The position numbers and the translations under genes were made by a program. Shown in pieces: positions 1-7,780 of a DNA stretch of 54,160 bases (positions are counted from its first letter, which is position 1; every line of letters begins with the position of its first letter). The notes under the pieces were generated by a model. It ran no database searches and was not told the origin of the DNA. It saw nothing but the letters and a program-made list of their open reading frames with translations. Source of the stretch: Streptomyces corynorhini (GTDB lineage Bacteria > Actinomycetota > Actinomycetes > Streptomycetales > Streptomycetaceae); the NCBI RefSeq assembly GCF_003346515.1, contig NZ_QQNA01000098.1, positions 1 to 54,160 of the forward strand. Reading direction: 5' to 3'.

Positions 1-1225
1 CGATCCGGTCGGTGAGCTGCTCGACGTACCAGGAGCCGCCGAGCGGGTCGGCGACATTGGCGACGCCGGTCTCCTCCATCAGCACCTGCTGGGTGCGCAG
101 CGCGATCTCGGCGGCCTGCTCGCTCGGCAGGGCGAGGGTCTCGTCCAGCGCGTTGGTGTGCAGCGAGTTCGTACCGCCCAGGACGGCCGACAGCGCCTCC
201 ACCGCCGTCCGTACGACGTTGTTGTACGGCTGCTGGGCGGTGAGCGAGACTCCGGCGGTCTGGGTGTGGAAGCGCAGCCACTGCGCCTTGTCGGTGCGCG
301 CCCCGTACACGTCCCGCATCCAGCGCGCCCAGATCCGCCGGGCCGCGCGGAACTTGGCGATCTCCTCGAAGAAGTCGAGGTGCGCGTCGAAGAAGAAGGA
401 GAGGCCGGAGGCGAAGACGTCGACGTCCATCCCCCGGCTGAGCCCCAGCTCCACATAGCCGAAGCCGTCCGCGAGGGTGTACGCCAGCTCCTGCGCGGCC
501 GTCGAGCCCGCCTCGCGGATGTGGTAGCCGGAGACGGAGAGCGGCTTGTACGCGGGGATGGCGGCGGCGCAGTGCTCCATCAGGTCGCCGATCAGCCGCA
601 GATGGGGCTCGGGCTGGAACAGCCACTCCTTCTGGGCGATGTACTCCTTGAAGATGTCGGTCTGGAGCGTGCCGTTGAGCACGGCGGGGTCGATGCCCTG
701 GCGCTCCGCCGCGACGAGGTACATGCAGAAGACGGGGACGGCCGGGCCGCTGATCGTCATGGAGGTGGTGACGTCCCCGAGCGGGATGCCGTCGAAGAGG
801 ATCTCCATGTCGGCGGCGGAGTCGATGGCGACCCCGCAGTGGCCGACCTCGCCGAGCGAGCGGGCGTCGTCGGAGTCGCGGCCCATGAGCGTGGGCATGT
901 CGAAGGCGACGGAGAGCCCGCCGCCGCCGTTGGCCAGGATCGTCTTGTAGCGGTCGTTGGTCTGCCGTGCGTTGCCGAAGCCGGCGAACTGCCGGATGGT
1001 CCAGGTCCTGCCCCGGTACCCGGTCGGGTGCAGGCCCCGGGTGAACGGGTACGCACCGGGCCAGCCGATCCGTTCGAATCCCTCGTACGTGTCACCGGGC
1101 CGGGGCCCGTAGACCGGCTCCACCGGGTCGCCGGAGAGCGTGCTGAAGTCAGCGTCACGCTTGCGGGCCTTGTCGTAGCGGGCCTGCCAGCGCAGGCGGC
1201 CCTCCTCGATCGCGTCAGCGTTCAT
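1..1225 (-). CDS. icmA: Isobutyryl-CoA mutase large subunit IcmA (3' end outside the window)
   Basis: Catalytic subunit of the coenzyme-B12 enzyme that interconverts isobutyryl-CoA and n-butyryl-CoA, linking valine breakdown to C4 extender units. The window holds the first 408 codons of a protein usually about 566 residues long. The TIM-barrel segment shows RGRTWTIRQFAGFG and LSVAFDMPTLMGRDSDD. Residue 80 is Phe and residue 198 is Gln; these are the substrate-pocket residues that distinguish isobutyryl-CoA mutase from methylmalonyl-CoA mutase (Tyr and Arg there). The ATG at 1225 follows a GAAGGT ribosome site. The small B12-binding subunit is not in the window. A palindrome just upstream is the likely operator. 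The chaperone gene meaB lies 15 kb away. Assignment to the mutase family is certain; the Icm subtype rests on the two pocket residues. Confidence 0.93.
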   Translation of the reverse strand, partial: MNADAIEEGRLRWQARYDKARKRDADFSTLSGDPVEPVYGPRPGDTYEGFERIGWPGAYPFTRGLHPTGYRGRTWTIRQFAGFGNARQTNDRYKTILANGGGGLSVAFDMPTLMGRDSDDARSLGEVGHCGVAIDSAADMEILFDGIPLGDVTTSMTISGPAVPVFCMYLVAAERQGIDPAVLNGTLQTDIFKEYIAQKEWLFQPEPHLRLIGDLMEHCAAAIPAYKPLSVSGYHIREAGSTAAQELAYTLADGFGYVELGLSRGMDVDVFASGLSFFFDAHLDFFEEIAKFRAARRIWARWMRDVYGARTDKAQWLRFHTQTAGVSLTAQQPYNNVVRTAVEALSAVLGGTNSLHTNALDETLALPSEQAAEIALRTQQVLMEETGVANVADPLGGSWYVEQLTDRI

Positions 1226-1233
1226 ACCTTCAA

Positions 1234-1257
1234 ATTTACTAGGACGTCCAAGTAAAT
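1234..1257. promoter_or_regulatory. 24-bp palindrome upstream of icmA, likely repressor operator
   Basis: A 24-bp palindrome 9 to 32 bases upstream of the icmA start. The left half reads ATTTACTAGGAC and the right half GTCCAAGTAAAT; only one base pair of the twelve breaks the symmetry. Its AT-rich arms stand out from the GC-rich surroundings. Position and symmetry fit a dimeric repressor site overlapping the promoter. The regulator is not identified; the MarR gene at 1765-2271 in the same gene run is one candidate. Confidence 0.6.
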
Positions 1258-1348
1258 GTCGATGGAAAACCGCCCGCACACCGTGCGGGCGGAGAGGGGC
1301 GGCGCCGTGCGGGCGGGGAGAGTGCCGCCGCGGGGGCCGCGGGGGGCG

Positions 1349-1675
1349 CTACGCCTTGGCGGCGACCGGCTCGCGGTCCGTCAGGAGCGGCCGGATCTCG
1401 CGCGTGATCTTCGGCTCCACGAAGAACGACGCCGCCGGGATGCAGCCGGCGGCCAGCACCCAGAGAAGCTTGCCGAAGGGCCACTTCGCCTTGGAGCCCA
1501 GATCGAAGGCGAAGACGACGTAGACGATGAACAGCACGCCGTGGATCTGGGAGATCAGCATCGTGTCACCGGTGTCGAACCCGTACTTCATGACGATCGC
1601 GACGGTGAAGACCAGCAGCCAGACGGCGGTGATGTACGCCATCACCCGGTAGCGCGACAGCACATTTGACTTCAT
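1349..1675 (-). CDS. DUF3817 integral membrane protein
   Basis: A 108-residue membrane protein with three hydrophobic segments. It carries the DUF3817 signature IHGVLFIVYVVF near the middle, followed by KWPFGKLLWVLAAGCIPAASFF. The function of the family is unknown. It lies between the MarR gene and icmA on the same strand, and a second DUF3817 gene sits at 10241-10585 on the other side of the csl cluster. The ATG at 1675 follows a GAAGG-type site within TAGGCTCCTTCC read in reverse. Confidence 0.85.
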   Translation of the reverse strand: MKSNVLSRYRVMAYITAVWLLVFTVAIVMKYGFDTGDTMLISQIHGVLFIVYVVFAFDLGSKAKWPFGKLLWVLAAGCIPAASFFVEPKITREIRPLLTDREPVAAKA

Positions 1676-1764
1676 GGAAGGAGCCTAACCGGGCACATTG
1701 GGCGATCTTCGCGCGCCCCCGGACGCGCGCCCACGCCCCCCGGGCACGCCCTCCCACCGCTGGG

Positions 1765-2271
1765 CTACTGCTCGAAGTCCCGCGCCGCGACGCGCAGCGG
1801 GCGCAGCACCGCGAAGATCTCCGCGCACTCCTCGGCGTCGTACGCGCCCAGCCCGAAGTCCATGTCCATCAGGTCCTTGGTGGCCGACTCCACCACGTCG
1901 CGGCCCTTGTCGGTGATGGAGGCGAGGGTGCCCCGGCCGTCGGCGGGGTTGGGCCGCTTGTCGACCAGACCGGAGGTGACGAGCCGGTCCACCGTGTTGG
2001 TGACCGACGTCGGGTGCACCATCAGCCGCTCGCCGATCTTGGACATCGGCAGCTCGCCCGCCTGGGAGAAGGTGAGCAGCACCAGCGCCTCGTACCGGGC
2101 GAAGGTCAGCCCGTACGGTTTGACGACCGCGTCGACCCCGGCCAGCAGGATCTGGTGCGCGCGCATGACCGAGGTGATCGCGGCCATGGAGGGGACGGGA
2201 CCCCAGCGCTGCCGCCAGAGTTCGTCGGCGCGGGCGATCGGGTCGAAGGGCAGACCGAGCGGTTTTGACAC
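1765..2271 (-). CDS. MarR family transcriptional regulator
   Basis: A winged-helix regulator of 168 residues starting at GTG. The MarR core is visible: TFARYEALVLLTFSQAGELPMSKIGERLMVHPTSV forms the recognition region and RPNPADGRGTLASITDKG the wing. The gene begins 10 bases after the MFS exporter stop on the same strand, so the two are probably co-transcribed; MarR proteins often control adjacent exporters. The DUF3817 gene and icmA follow downstream. The ligand is unknown. Confidence 0.9.
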   Translation of the reverse strand: MSKPLGLPFDPIARADELWRQRWGPVPSMAAITSVMRAHQILLAGVDAVVKPYGLTFARYEALVLLTFSQAGELPMSKIGERLMVHPTSVTNTVDRLVTSGLVDKRPNPADGRGTLASITDKGRDVVESATKDLMDMDFGLGAYDAEECAEIFAVLRPLRVAARDFEQ

Positions 2272-2281
2272 GCCCTCGACC

Positions 2282-3541
2282 TTACCGATCGGCCACGTAC
2301 GGGTCAGCCCCGTCTCGCACTCCGAGCACCTCAGCCCGCCGGACCGCGCGGACCTCCCGTACGAGCAGCAGGCAGCACCCGGTCCCGACCGCGCCCGCTC
2401 CGGCCACGACGTGGTGGACCGGGAAGAACTCGGCGGCCAGACCGGCGAGCGCCATGCCGAGGCCCTGGACCGTCATCAGCCCCGCCGTGAGCAGGGTCAT
2501 CGCCCGGCCGCGCAGCTCTTCGGGGACCGCGTCGACGAACCACCGGTCCAGCCCGACCACGTACGCGGCGCCCGCCCCGGACAGCGCCAGCGCCGCCACC
2601 GCCCCGCCGAGACCGGGCTCGGCCGCGTACACCAGGAGCGGCAGCAGCCCGGTGGCGGCGACCGGCAGCACGATCCGGGTCCTGGCCCGCGGGGAGAGCA
2701 CCGAACCGACGTACAGCTCGGCCACGATGTGCCCCACGGGCATCGCGCACATCAACAGCCCCAGAGCGACCGGGCCAGCCCCGAGCGAGTCGACGTACGG
2801 GGCGACCAGGGCCTCCGGGGCGACGACGAACATCGCGGGCACCCAGAAGAGCAGCAGCAGCGCCCGGGTCCCGCGCTCGCCGAGCACGAGCCGGGCTCCG
2901 GCGAGCGAGTCCCGAAGCAGCGCACCGCCCTGCCCGGCGCTTCTGGCCGGCCGGTCGCGGGTGCCGAAGCGCAGCAGCGTGGCCGAGCACAGGAACGTCG
3001 CGAGGGTGACGGCGATCGCGGCGCGGGCGGGGATGACGGCGAGCAGGACCCCTCCCACCCCGAACCCGACGAGCTGCGCGCTCTGCGAGACGATCCGCAG
3101 CAGCGAGCGGCCGAGGACGTAGAGGTCGCCGCCGCCGAGGATGTCGGTGAGCGCGGCCGTCCTGGTCCCGGTGAACACCGGCGCGACGGCGGCGATCAGG
3201 CAGCGCAGCGCCAGCAGCCCGGCGATCGGGATGCCGGGCAGCACCATCACGCCGACGCAGCCGGCACACAGCAGGTCGCAGACCACCAGGACCCGCCGGG
3301 CGGGGTAGCGGTCGGCGACCCCGGCGAGCAGTGTGCCGCCGACGAGGTACGGCAGCAGGCCGAGCGCGAAGGTGAGCGCGCTGAGCAGCGGGGAGCCGGT
3401 GAGGACGTAGACGAGGTAGGTCAGCGCGATCTCGCTGACGACCACGCCGAGCAGCGAGAGCAGGTGCGCGGCGAACACGAACCGGAACTCGCGCACGGCG
3501 AAGACGGCCCCGTACCCGCCGGGGGCTGGGTTCTTGGACAT
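2282..3541 (-). CDS. MFS transporter (probable drug/metabolite exporter)
   Basis: A 419-residue major facilitator protein with about twelve hydrophobic helices. The cytoplasmic loop motif GVADRYPARRVLVV between helices 2 and 3 is typical of the family. It is transcribed divergently from the ArsR-type gene at 3627, an arrangement common for exporters and their repressors. An inverted repeat lies in the shared promoter. The MarR gene follows 10 bases after its stop. The substrate cannot be read from the sequence. Confidence 0.88.
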   Translation of the reverse strand: MSKNPAPGGYGAVFAVREFRFVFAAHLLSLLGVVVSEIALTYLVYVLTGSPLLSALTFALGLLPYLVGGTLLAGVADRYPARRVLVVCDLLCAGCVGVMVLPGIPIAGLLALRCLIAAVAPVFTGTRTAALTDILGGGDLYVLGRSLLRIVSQSAQLVGFGVGGVLLAVIPARAAIAVTLATFLCSATLLRFGTRDRPARSAGQGGALLRDSLAGARLVLGERGTRALLLLFWVPAMFVVAPEALVAPYVDSLGAGPVALGLLMCAMPVGHIVAELYVGSVLSPRARTRIVLPVAATGLLPLLVYAAEPGLGGAVAALALSGAGAAYVVGLDRWFVDAVPEELRGRAMTLLTAGLMTVQGLGMALAGLAAEFFPVHHVVAGAGAVGTGCCLLLVREVRAVRRAEVLGVRDGADPYVADR

Positions 3542-3569
3542 GGTCGGAGCGTGGCGGGACGCAGGTGTC

Positions 3570-3595
3570 CGGACCTAAACTTTCGGCCAGGTCCG
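3570..3595. promoter_or_regulatory. Inverted repeat operator in the MFS/ArsR divergent promoter
   Basis: CGGACCT (3570-3576) and AGGTCCG (3589-3595) form perfect 7-bp arms around a 12-bp spacer. A TAAACT -10 box for the plus-strand regulator (3576-3581) lies inside, so bound repressor would block that promoter and probably the divergent exporter promoter too. Inferred to be the binding site of the ArsR-type protein encoded immediately downstream. Confidence 0.5.
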
Positions 3596-3626
3596 AATCT
3601 TCCGCCCCCAGGGGTCGTCCGCCGCC

Positions 3627-4625
3627 ATGCCGTTCCAGCTCCACTTCACCGAGAGCGACCTGCTCCGCTGCCGCTTCGCGATCTCGCCGCTCTGGGAGAC
3701 CCAGGAGGCCGTAAGGACCCTCGTGCGACCCCGGCGGCACGGGTACCACCTGCCGTGGCTGCGGCGGATCCGGCAGGCCGCCGACGGGCTGGATCTGCGT
3801 CCGCTCCATCTGCTGATGCCGGAGTTCGGCCACAACCCCGACCTTCTCAGCCGGGTGCCACCCGGCCCGAGCCCCGTCTTCGAGGACGAGATCGCGGCCG
3901 TCCGCACCACCGACCCGCGGGCGGCGGGGGCCGATATCGCCCTGGCGCTCGCCGAGACCCCCGGTGCCGCGGAGAGCCCGGCGGGACGGGCGATGCTGGC
4001 GGATCCGGCGCGGGCCGTCGGTGAGCTGGCCGGGCTGCTGGAGCAGGCGTGGCGGGTGCTCGTGGAGCCCGACTGGCCCCGGCTGCGGGCGCTGCTGGAG
4101 GCCGATGTGGCCTATCACTCGCGGCGGTTGGCGGAGGCGGGCTTCGAGCGGCTGATAGCGGAGCTGAGCCCGCAGCTCGGCTGGACCGGCGGATCCACCC
4201 TGACCATCACCGGGATGAACGGCAGCCACGCGCGGGTCCTGGGCGGCGACGGGCTCGTGCTGATGCCGAGCGTCTTCTGCTGGCCCCGGGTCGTGAGCGG
4301 TTATCTGCCGCCGTGGCAGCCCGCCGTGATCTATCCGGTGCGCGGGATCGGCGGTCTGTGGACGGAGCCGTCGGACCGTACCCCCGAGGCGCTCGCCCGG
4401 CTGCTGGGCCGGGCGCGGGCCCGCGTGCTGTGCGCCCTCGACGAGCCGGCCTCCACCACGGCGCTCGCCCGGATGCTGGGGCTGGCGCCCTCCTCGGTGT
4501 CGGCGCATCTGTCGGTGCTGCGCGGGGCGGGGCTGCTCGGGGCGCGGCGGTACGGACATGAGGTGCTGTACGAGCGGACCCCGCTCGGGATCGCGCTCGC
4601 GGTGTCGCACCCCGGAACCGACTGA
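3627..4625 (+). CDS. ArsR-type HTH regulator with N-terminal DUF5937-like domain
   Basis: A 332-residue protein. Residues about 1-240 resemble the DUF5937 domain found in Streptomyces ArsR-like regulators. The C-terminus is a winged helix: VLCALDEPASTTALARMLGLAPSS, then VSAHLSVLRGAGLLGARRYG and a beta wing. No cysteine metal site of the classical ArsR type is seen, so it probably senses an organic ligand. It is divergent from the MFS exporter, with an inverted repeat between them, which suggests a repressor-efflux pair. The ATG at 3627 follows a weak CAGGGG site. Confidence 0.85.
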   Translation: MPFQLHFTESDLLRCRFAISPLWETQEAVRTLVRPRRHGYHLPWLRRIRQAADGLDLRPLHLLMPEFGHNPDLLSRVPPGPSPVFEDEIAAVRTTDPRAAGADIALALAETPGAAESPAGRAMLADPARAVGELAGLLEQAWRVLVEPDWPRLRALLEADVAYHSRRLAEAGFERLIAELSPQLGWTGGSTLTITGMNGSHARVLGGDGLVLMPSVFCWPRVVSGYLPPWQPAVIYPVRGIGGLWTEPSDRTPEALARLLGRARARVLCALDEPASTTALARMLGLAPSSVSAHLSVLRGAGLLGARRYGHEVLYERTPLGIALAVSHPGTD

Positions 4626-4705
4626 GCGTCATGTAACGATATGCCGGTCTTGCCATTCCCGTGCGCTCCCCCAGTCGCTCCCCAGTCGTTCTCCGAGGGG
4701 TATGG

Positions 4706-5758
4706 ATGTCCGGCCGCAGACCACACCGCTCCCGCACCGCAGCCGCCGCAGTCGCGGCCCTTCTCGGGCTGGCGGTGAGCGGCTGCTCGGCCTTCTCGTC
4801 CGGCCCGGCGTCCTCCGCCGCGTCCGCCCCCGGGCCCTCGGGACCGGCGTCGGTCCTGGGCGAGGCCGCCCCCTCCGTGGCGTCGCCCTTCTGGGTCGAC
4901 CCGGACAGCGACGCGGCCCGGCAGGTCAAGGCGTGGGAGAAGCGGGGGCGCGAGGGCGAGGCGAAGATCCTGCGACGCATCTCGGAGCGGGCGGTGGCCG
5001 AGTGGCCCGCGGGCGACGACCCAGAACCGCAGATCCGCAGAACCGTACGGGGCGCCAAGGCCGACAAGCGCACCGCCGTCCTCGTCGCCTACAACATCCC
5101 GCACCGCGACTGCGGCCTCTACTCGGCGGGCGGCGCGCACGACGCCGCCGCCTACCGCTCGTGGATCGGCGCCTTCGCCGACGCGATCGGCGACGCCGAC
5201 GCCATCGTCGTCCTGGAGCCGGACGCCGTACCGCACCTCGCGGACGGCTGCACGCCCGAGCAGCACCAGGGCGAGCGGTACGAGCTGCTCTCCGAGGCCA
5301 TCGGCACCCTCAAGCGTCGGCCGCACACCCGCGTCTACCTGGACGCGGGCAACCCGGCCTGGGTCACCGACCCGGGCAAGCTCGCCGACACGCTCCGCCG
5401 CGCGGGCGTCGAGGCGGCCGACGGCTTCTCCCTCAACGTGTCCAACTTCCAGACCGACGACGCGGTCAAGACGTACGGCACCCGGCTCTCCGGCCTGCTG
5501 GGCGACGCCCACTTCACGGTGGACACCAGCAGGAACGGCGCGGGCCCGCTCTCCGGCGACCGCGACCAGGGCTGGTGCAACCCACCGGGCCGGGCCCTGG
5601 GCACCCCGCCCACCACCAACACCGGCAACGAACTGCTCGACGCGTTCCTCTGGATCAAACGCCCCGGCGACTCCGACGGCCCCTGCCGCGGCGGCCCGGC
5701 CGCCGGCACCTGGTGGCCGGAGTACGCGCTCGGCCTGGCCCGCCGGGCGAAGAACTGA
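4706..5758 (+). CDS. cslZ: GH6 endoglucanase-like lipoprotein (CslZ type)
   Basis: Glycoside hydrolase family 6 protein, 350 residues, predicted to hydrolyse beta-1,4-glucan at the cell surface. The chosen ATG at 4706 follows GAGGGG by six bases; an earlier in-frame start at 4661 lacks a ribosome site. A lipoprotein signal ends in the lipobox VSGC. GH6 hallmarks follow: VAYNIPHRDCGLYSAGG, the catalytic-acid segment IVVLEPDAVPHL, and DTSRNG with WCNPPGRALG near the C-terminus. It converges on glxA with only 24 bases between stop codons. Beside cslA-glxA its likely role is trimming the tip glucan and opening the wall, as proposed for S. coelicolor CslZ. There is no carbohydrate-binding module. 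Confidence 0.9.
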   Translation: MSGRRPHRSRTAAAAVAALLGLAVSGCSAFSSGPASSAASAPGPSGPASVLGEAAPSVASPFWVDPDSDAARQVKAWEKRGREGEAKILRRISERAVAEWPAGDDPEPQIRRTVRGAKADKRTAVLVAYNIPHRDCGLYSAGGAHDAAAYRSWIGAFADAIGDADAIVVLEPDAVPHLADGCTPEQHQGERYELLSEAIGTLKRRPHTRVYLDAGNPAWVTDPGKLADTLRRAGVEAADGFSLNVSNFQTDDAVKTYGTRLSGLLGDAHFTVDTSRNGAGPLSGDRDQGWCNPPGRALGTPPTTNTGNELLDAFLWIKRPGDSDGPCRGGPAAGTWWPEYALGLARRAKN

Positions 5759-5782
5759 CGCACGGCGCAGCGCCGCCGCCCG

Positions 5783-7777
5783 TCAGGTGACCTGGATCCA
5801 CTTCGCCTCCGACGGGACACCCGCCTTGTCCGTCGCGAAGAGCATGTACCAGCCAGGCGGGACCACGGCCCGGTCGTTCGGGGCCTCCAGCGTCACCGCG
5901 TTCTTCGACTTGCTCAGCGTGAGTTCCACGGAGCGCTGTTCCACGTCCGTCGTGTGGGTGACGGCGCTCGGGCGCATCAGGCGGGCCTTGGCGATGCGGT
6001 CGGGGTGGGCGGTGCGGAAGGTGGCGCGGCCCTTGGCGTCGAGCCGGTCCGGGCCCTTGCCGAGGTCCGGGCGGTTCTCCTTCTTTCCCTTGTCGCCCTG
6101 GAGGTAAGGGGGCGTGTAGATCTCCACGCGCTGTTCGAAGGTGCCCAGTTTGGTGTTGTCGGCGTCGTTGAACAGCGGGTCGGAGCCGAAGGTGACGACC
6201 CGGCCGTCGGGCAGCAGCAGCGCCTCCGAGTGGTAGTTGCGGCCGACCGTGGGGTCCGCCGCCGGGCGGAACGAGTTGGTCGCGGGCTCGTAGAACTGCG
6301 CCTTGAGGATGTCGCTGGCGCTGCGCCCCCGGTAGTCGGAGGAGCCACCGGTGGTGAACACCGTGTCGTCGGGCAGCAGCACACTGCTCAGATAGCGGGT
6401 GCCCTGCGGCAGCCTGGGGCCTTCCCGGAAGGCGGGGCTGTCCTTGCCGAGGTCGACGATGGCGGTGCGGGCGGTGGCCTTGGAGGACTCGCCGACGCCG
6501 CCGCCGCCCAGCAGCATCACGCGCTGGTCCTGGACCGGGGGCAGCATCAGGGAGGCGGAGGTCTCCGTCTGGTCGGCGTCGGTGAGGCCGTCGACCTTGG
6601 TGAAGGTGTTCTTCTTCAGGTCCCACAGCCCCGGCTGCCGGCCCTTGTCGGCGGGCCCGTACCCGGCGTTGGAGCCGGAGTAGAAGAGTTTGCCGCCCTT
6701 GGTGAGGAAGAGCGCCGGGTAGGTGGGGAAGTAACGGGTGGGGCCCTGGCTCCACTTCTTGGTCTTCGGGTCGTACAGCTCGTTGTCGCCGGTGACCACG
6801 GCGCCGACGTCGTCGAGACCGGAGACGGCGAGGACTTTGCCGTCGTCCAGGGTGACCAGGGTGGGGTACCAGCGGGCCTCCCTCATCGGGTCGACGGGGA
6901 CGTACTTCTCGGCCCTGGGGTCGAATTCGTAGGCCGACTTGATGCCCTGGAAGTCCTGCTTCTCCGTGGTGAGCTTCTGCGCGAGTCCGTAGAGGTTGTC
7001 CGCGTCCTTGCCCTTCAGCCCGAGGATCTCGTACTGCGCGGCCTGGGTGGTGAGCGCCTGCGGGCCCTTGTCGACCGCCTCCACGAAGACCCGGGCCTCA
7101 CCGGCGGTGACCTTGGTCTGCCAGGGGAGCATCCGGCCGCTCTTGCCGTAGCCGACCTTGAACTCCTTCTTCGCCTTGGGCACGGTGACGTCGGAGGTGC
7201 TGACGTACTCGACACCCGACGGGGAGCGGAAGCGGGTGCCTTTCTTGAACGTGTGCCCGCGGTCCGGGTTCTCGTTCTTGACGCGCATCCCACCGCCCGC
7301 GCGGCTGACCTCGCCGTCGAGCACCTCGTAGCGCGCGGTGCCGCCCGCCACCAGCAGGCGGCCGTCGGGGAGCTGGGAGTGACCGGCGCAGAAGAAGTCC
7401 TCGGGGGTGGGGATCTTCTTGAAGGAGTCGTCGGCCGGGTTCCAGAGGATCGTGTCGAAGGAGCCCTCGTCGAACTTCTTCTGGTTGTTGCCGGAACCGG
7501 CGATGATCAGCACCTTGCCGCTGTGCAGCAGGGCCGCGTGGATCGCGTTCGTACGGTACTGCTCGGGGACGTCGAGCATGGCCCACGAGCCGTACTGGCG
7601 CTTGTAACCGGGCTGGGCGATCTTGTACGCGTGGTACTTCTCGGAGGCGAAGGAGTAGGCCGCGGGCGCGTTGAGGCCGACGAGCACCACCAGCGCCCCG
7701 CCGCCCAGCAGCGTCTTCTTGAACTTGTCGGACGGCCGGTACCGCGATGTCCCGGCCTTCCTGCTGCGCTTGGCCAT
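5783..7777 (-). CDS. glxA: Radical copper oxidase GlxA (galactose oxidase-like)
   Basis: A 664-residue mononuclear copper oxidase that matures the CslA-made tip glycan. An N-terminal membrane anchor (TLLGGGALVVLVGLNAPAA) is followed by kelch-type beta-propeller repeats. By eye alignment, Cys130 (FFCAGHS) and Tyr304 (ARWYPTL) match the cross-linked Cys-Tyr cofactor of galactose oxidase. Tyr515-His516 (GRNYHSEALLLPDGRV) and His608 (AVTHTTD) match its other copper ligands. About 120 extra residues lie between Cys130 and Tyr304 compared with fungal galactose oxidase. Translation starts 3 bases after the cslA stop with GGAGGG inside the cslA end, so the two are translationally linked. All expected copper ligands are present. 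Confidence 0.95.
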   Translation of the reverse strand: MAKRSRKAGTSRYRPSDKFKKTLLGGGALVVLVGLNAPAAYSFASEKYHAYKIAQPGYKRQYGSWAMLDVPEQYRTNAIHAALLHSGKVLIIAGSGNNQKKFDEGSFDTILWNPADDSFKKIPTPEDFFCAGHSQLPDGRLLVAGGTARYEVLDGEVSRAGGGMRVKNENPDRGHTFKKGTRFRSPSGVEYVSTSDVTVPKAKKEFKVGYGKSGRMLPWQTKVTAGEARVFVEAVDKGPQALTTQAAQYEILGLKGKDADNLYGLAQKLTTEKQDFQGIKSAYEFDPRAEKYVPVDPMREARWYPTLVTLDDGKVLAVSGLDDVGAVVTGDNELYDPKTKKWSQGPTRYFPTYPALFLTKGGKLFYSGSNAGYGPADKGRQPGLWDLKKNTFTKVDGLTDADQTETSASLMLPPVQDQRVMLLGGGGVGESSKATARTAIVDLGKDSPAFREGPRLPQGTRYLSSVLLPDDTVFTTGGSSDYRGRSASDILKAQFYEPATNSFRPAADPTVGRNYHSEALLLPDGRVVTFGSDPLFNDADNTKLGTFEQRVEIYTPPYLQGDKGKKENRPDLGKGPDRLDAKGRATFRTAHPDRIAKARLMRPSAVTHTTDVEQRSVELTLSKSKNAVTLEAPNDRAVVPPGWYMLFATDKAGVPSEAKWIQVT

Positions 7778-7780
7778 GGC

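Noticed and set aside
1..1225. Methylmalonyl-CoA mutase large subunit MutB
   Set aside because: Phe80 and Gln198 replace the Tyr and Arg of methylmalonyl-CoA mutase and the N-terminus fits the shorter IcmA.
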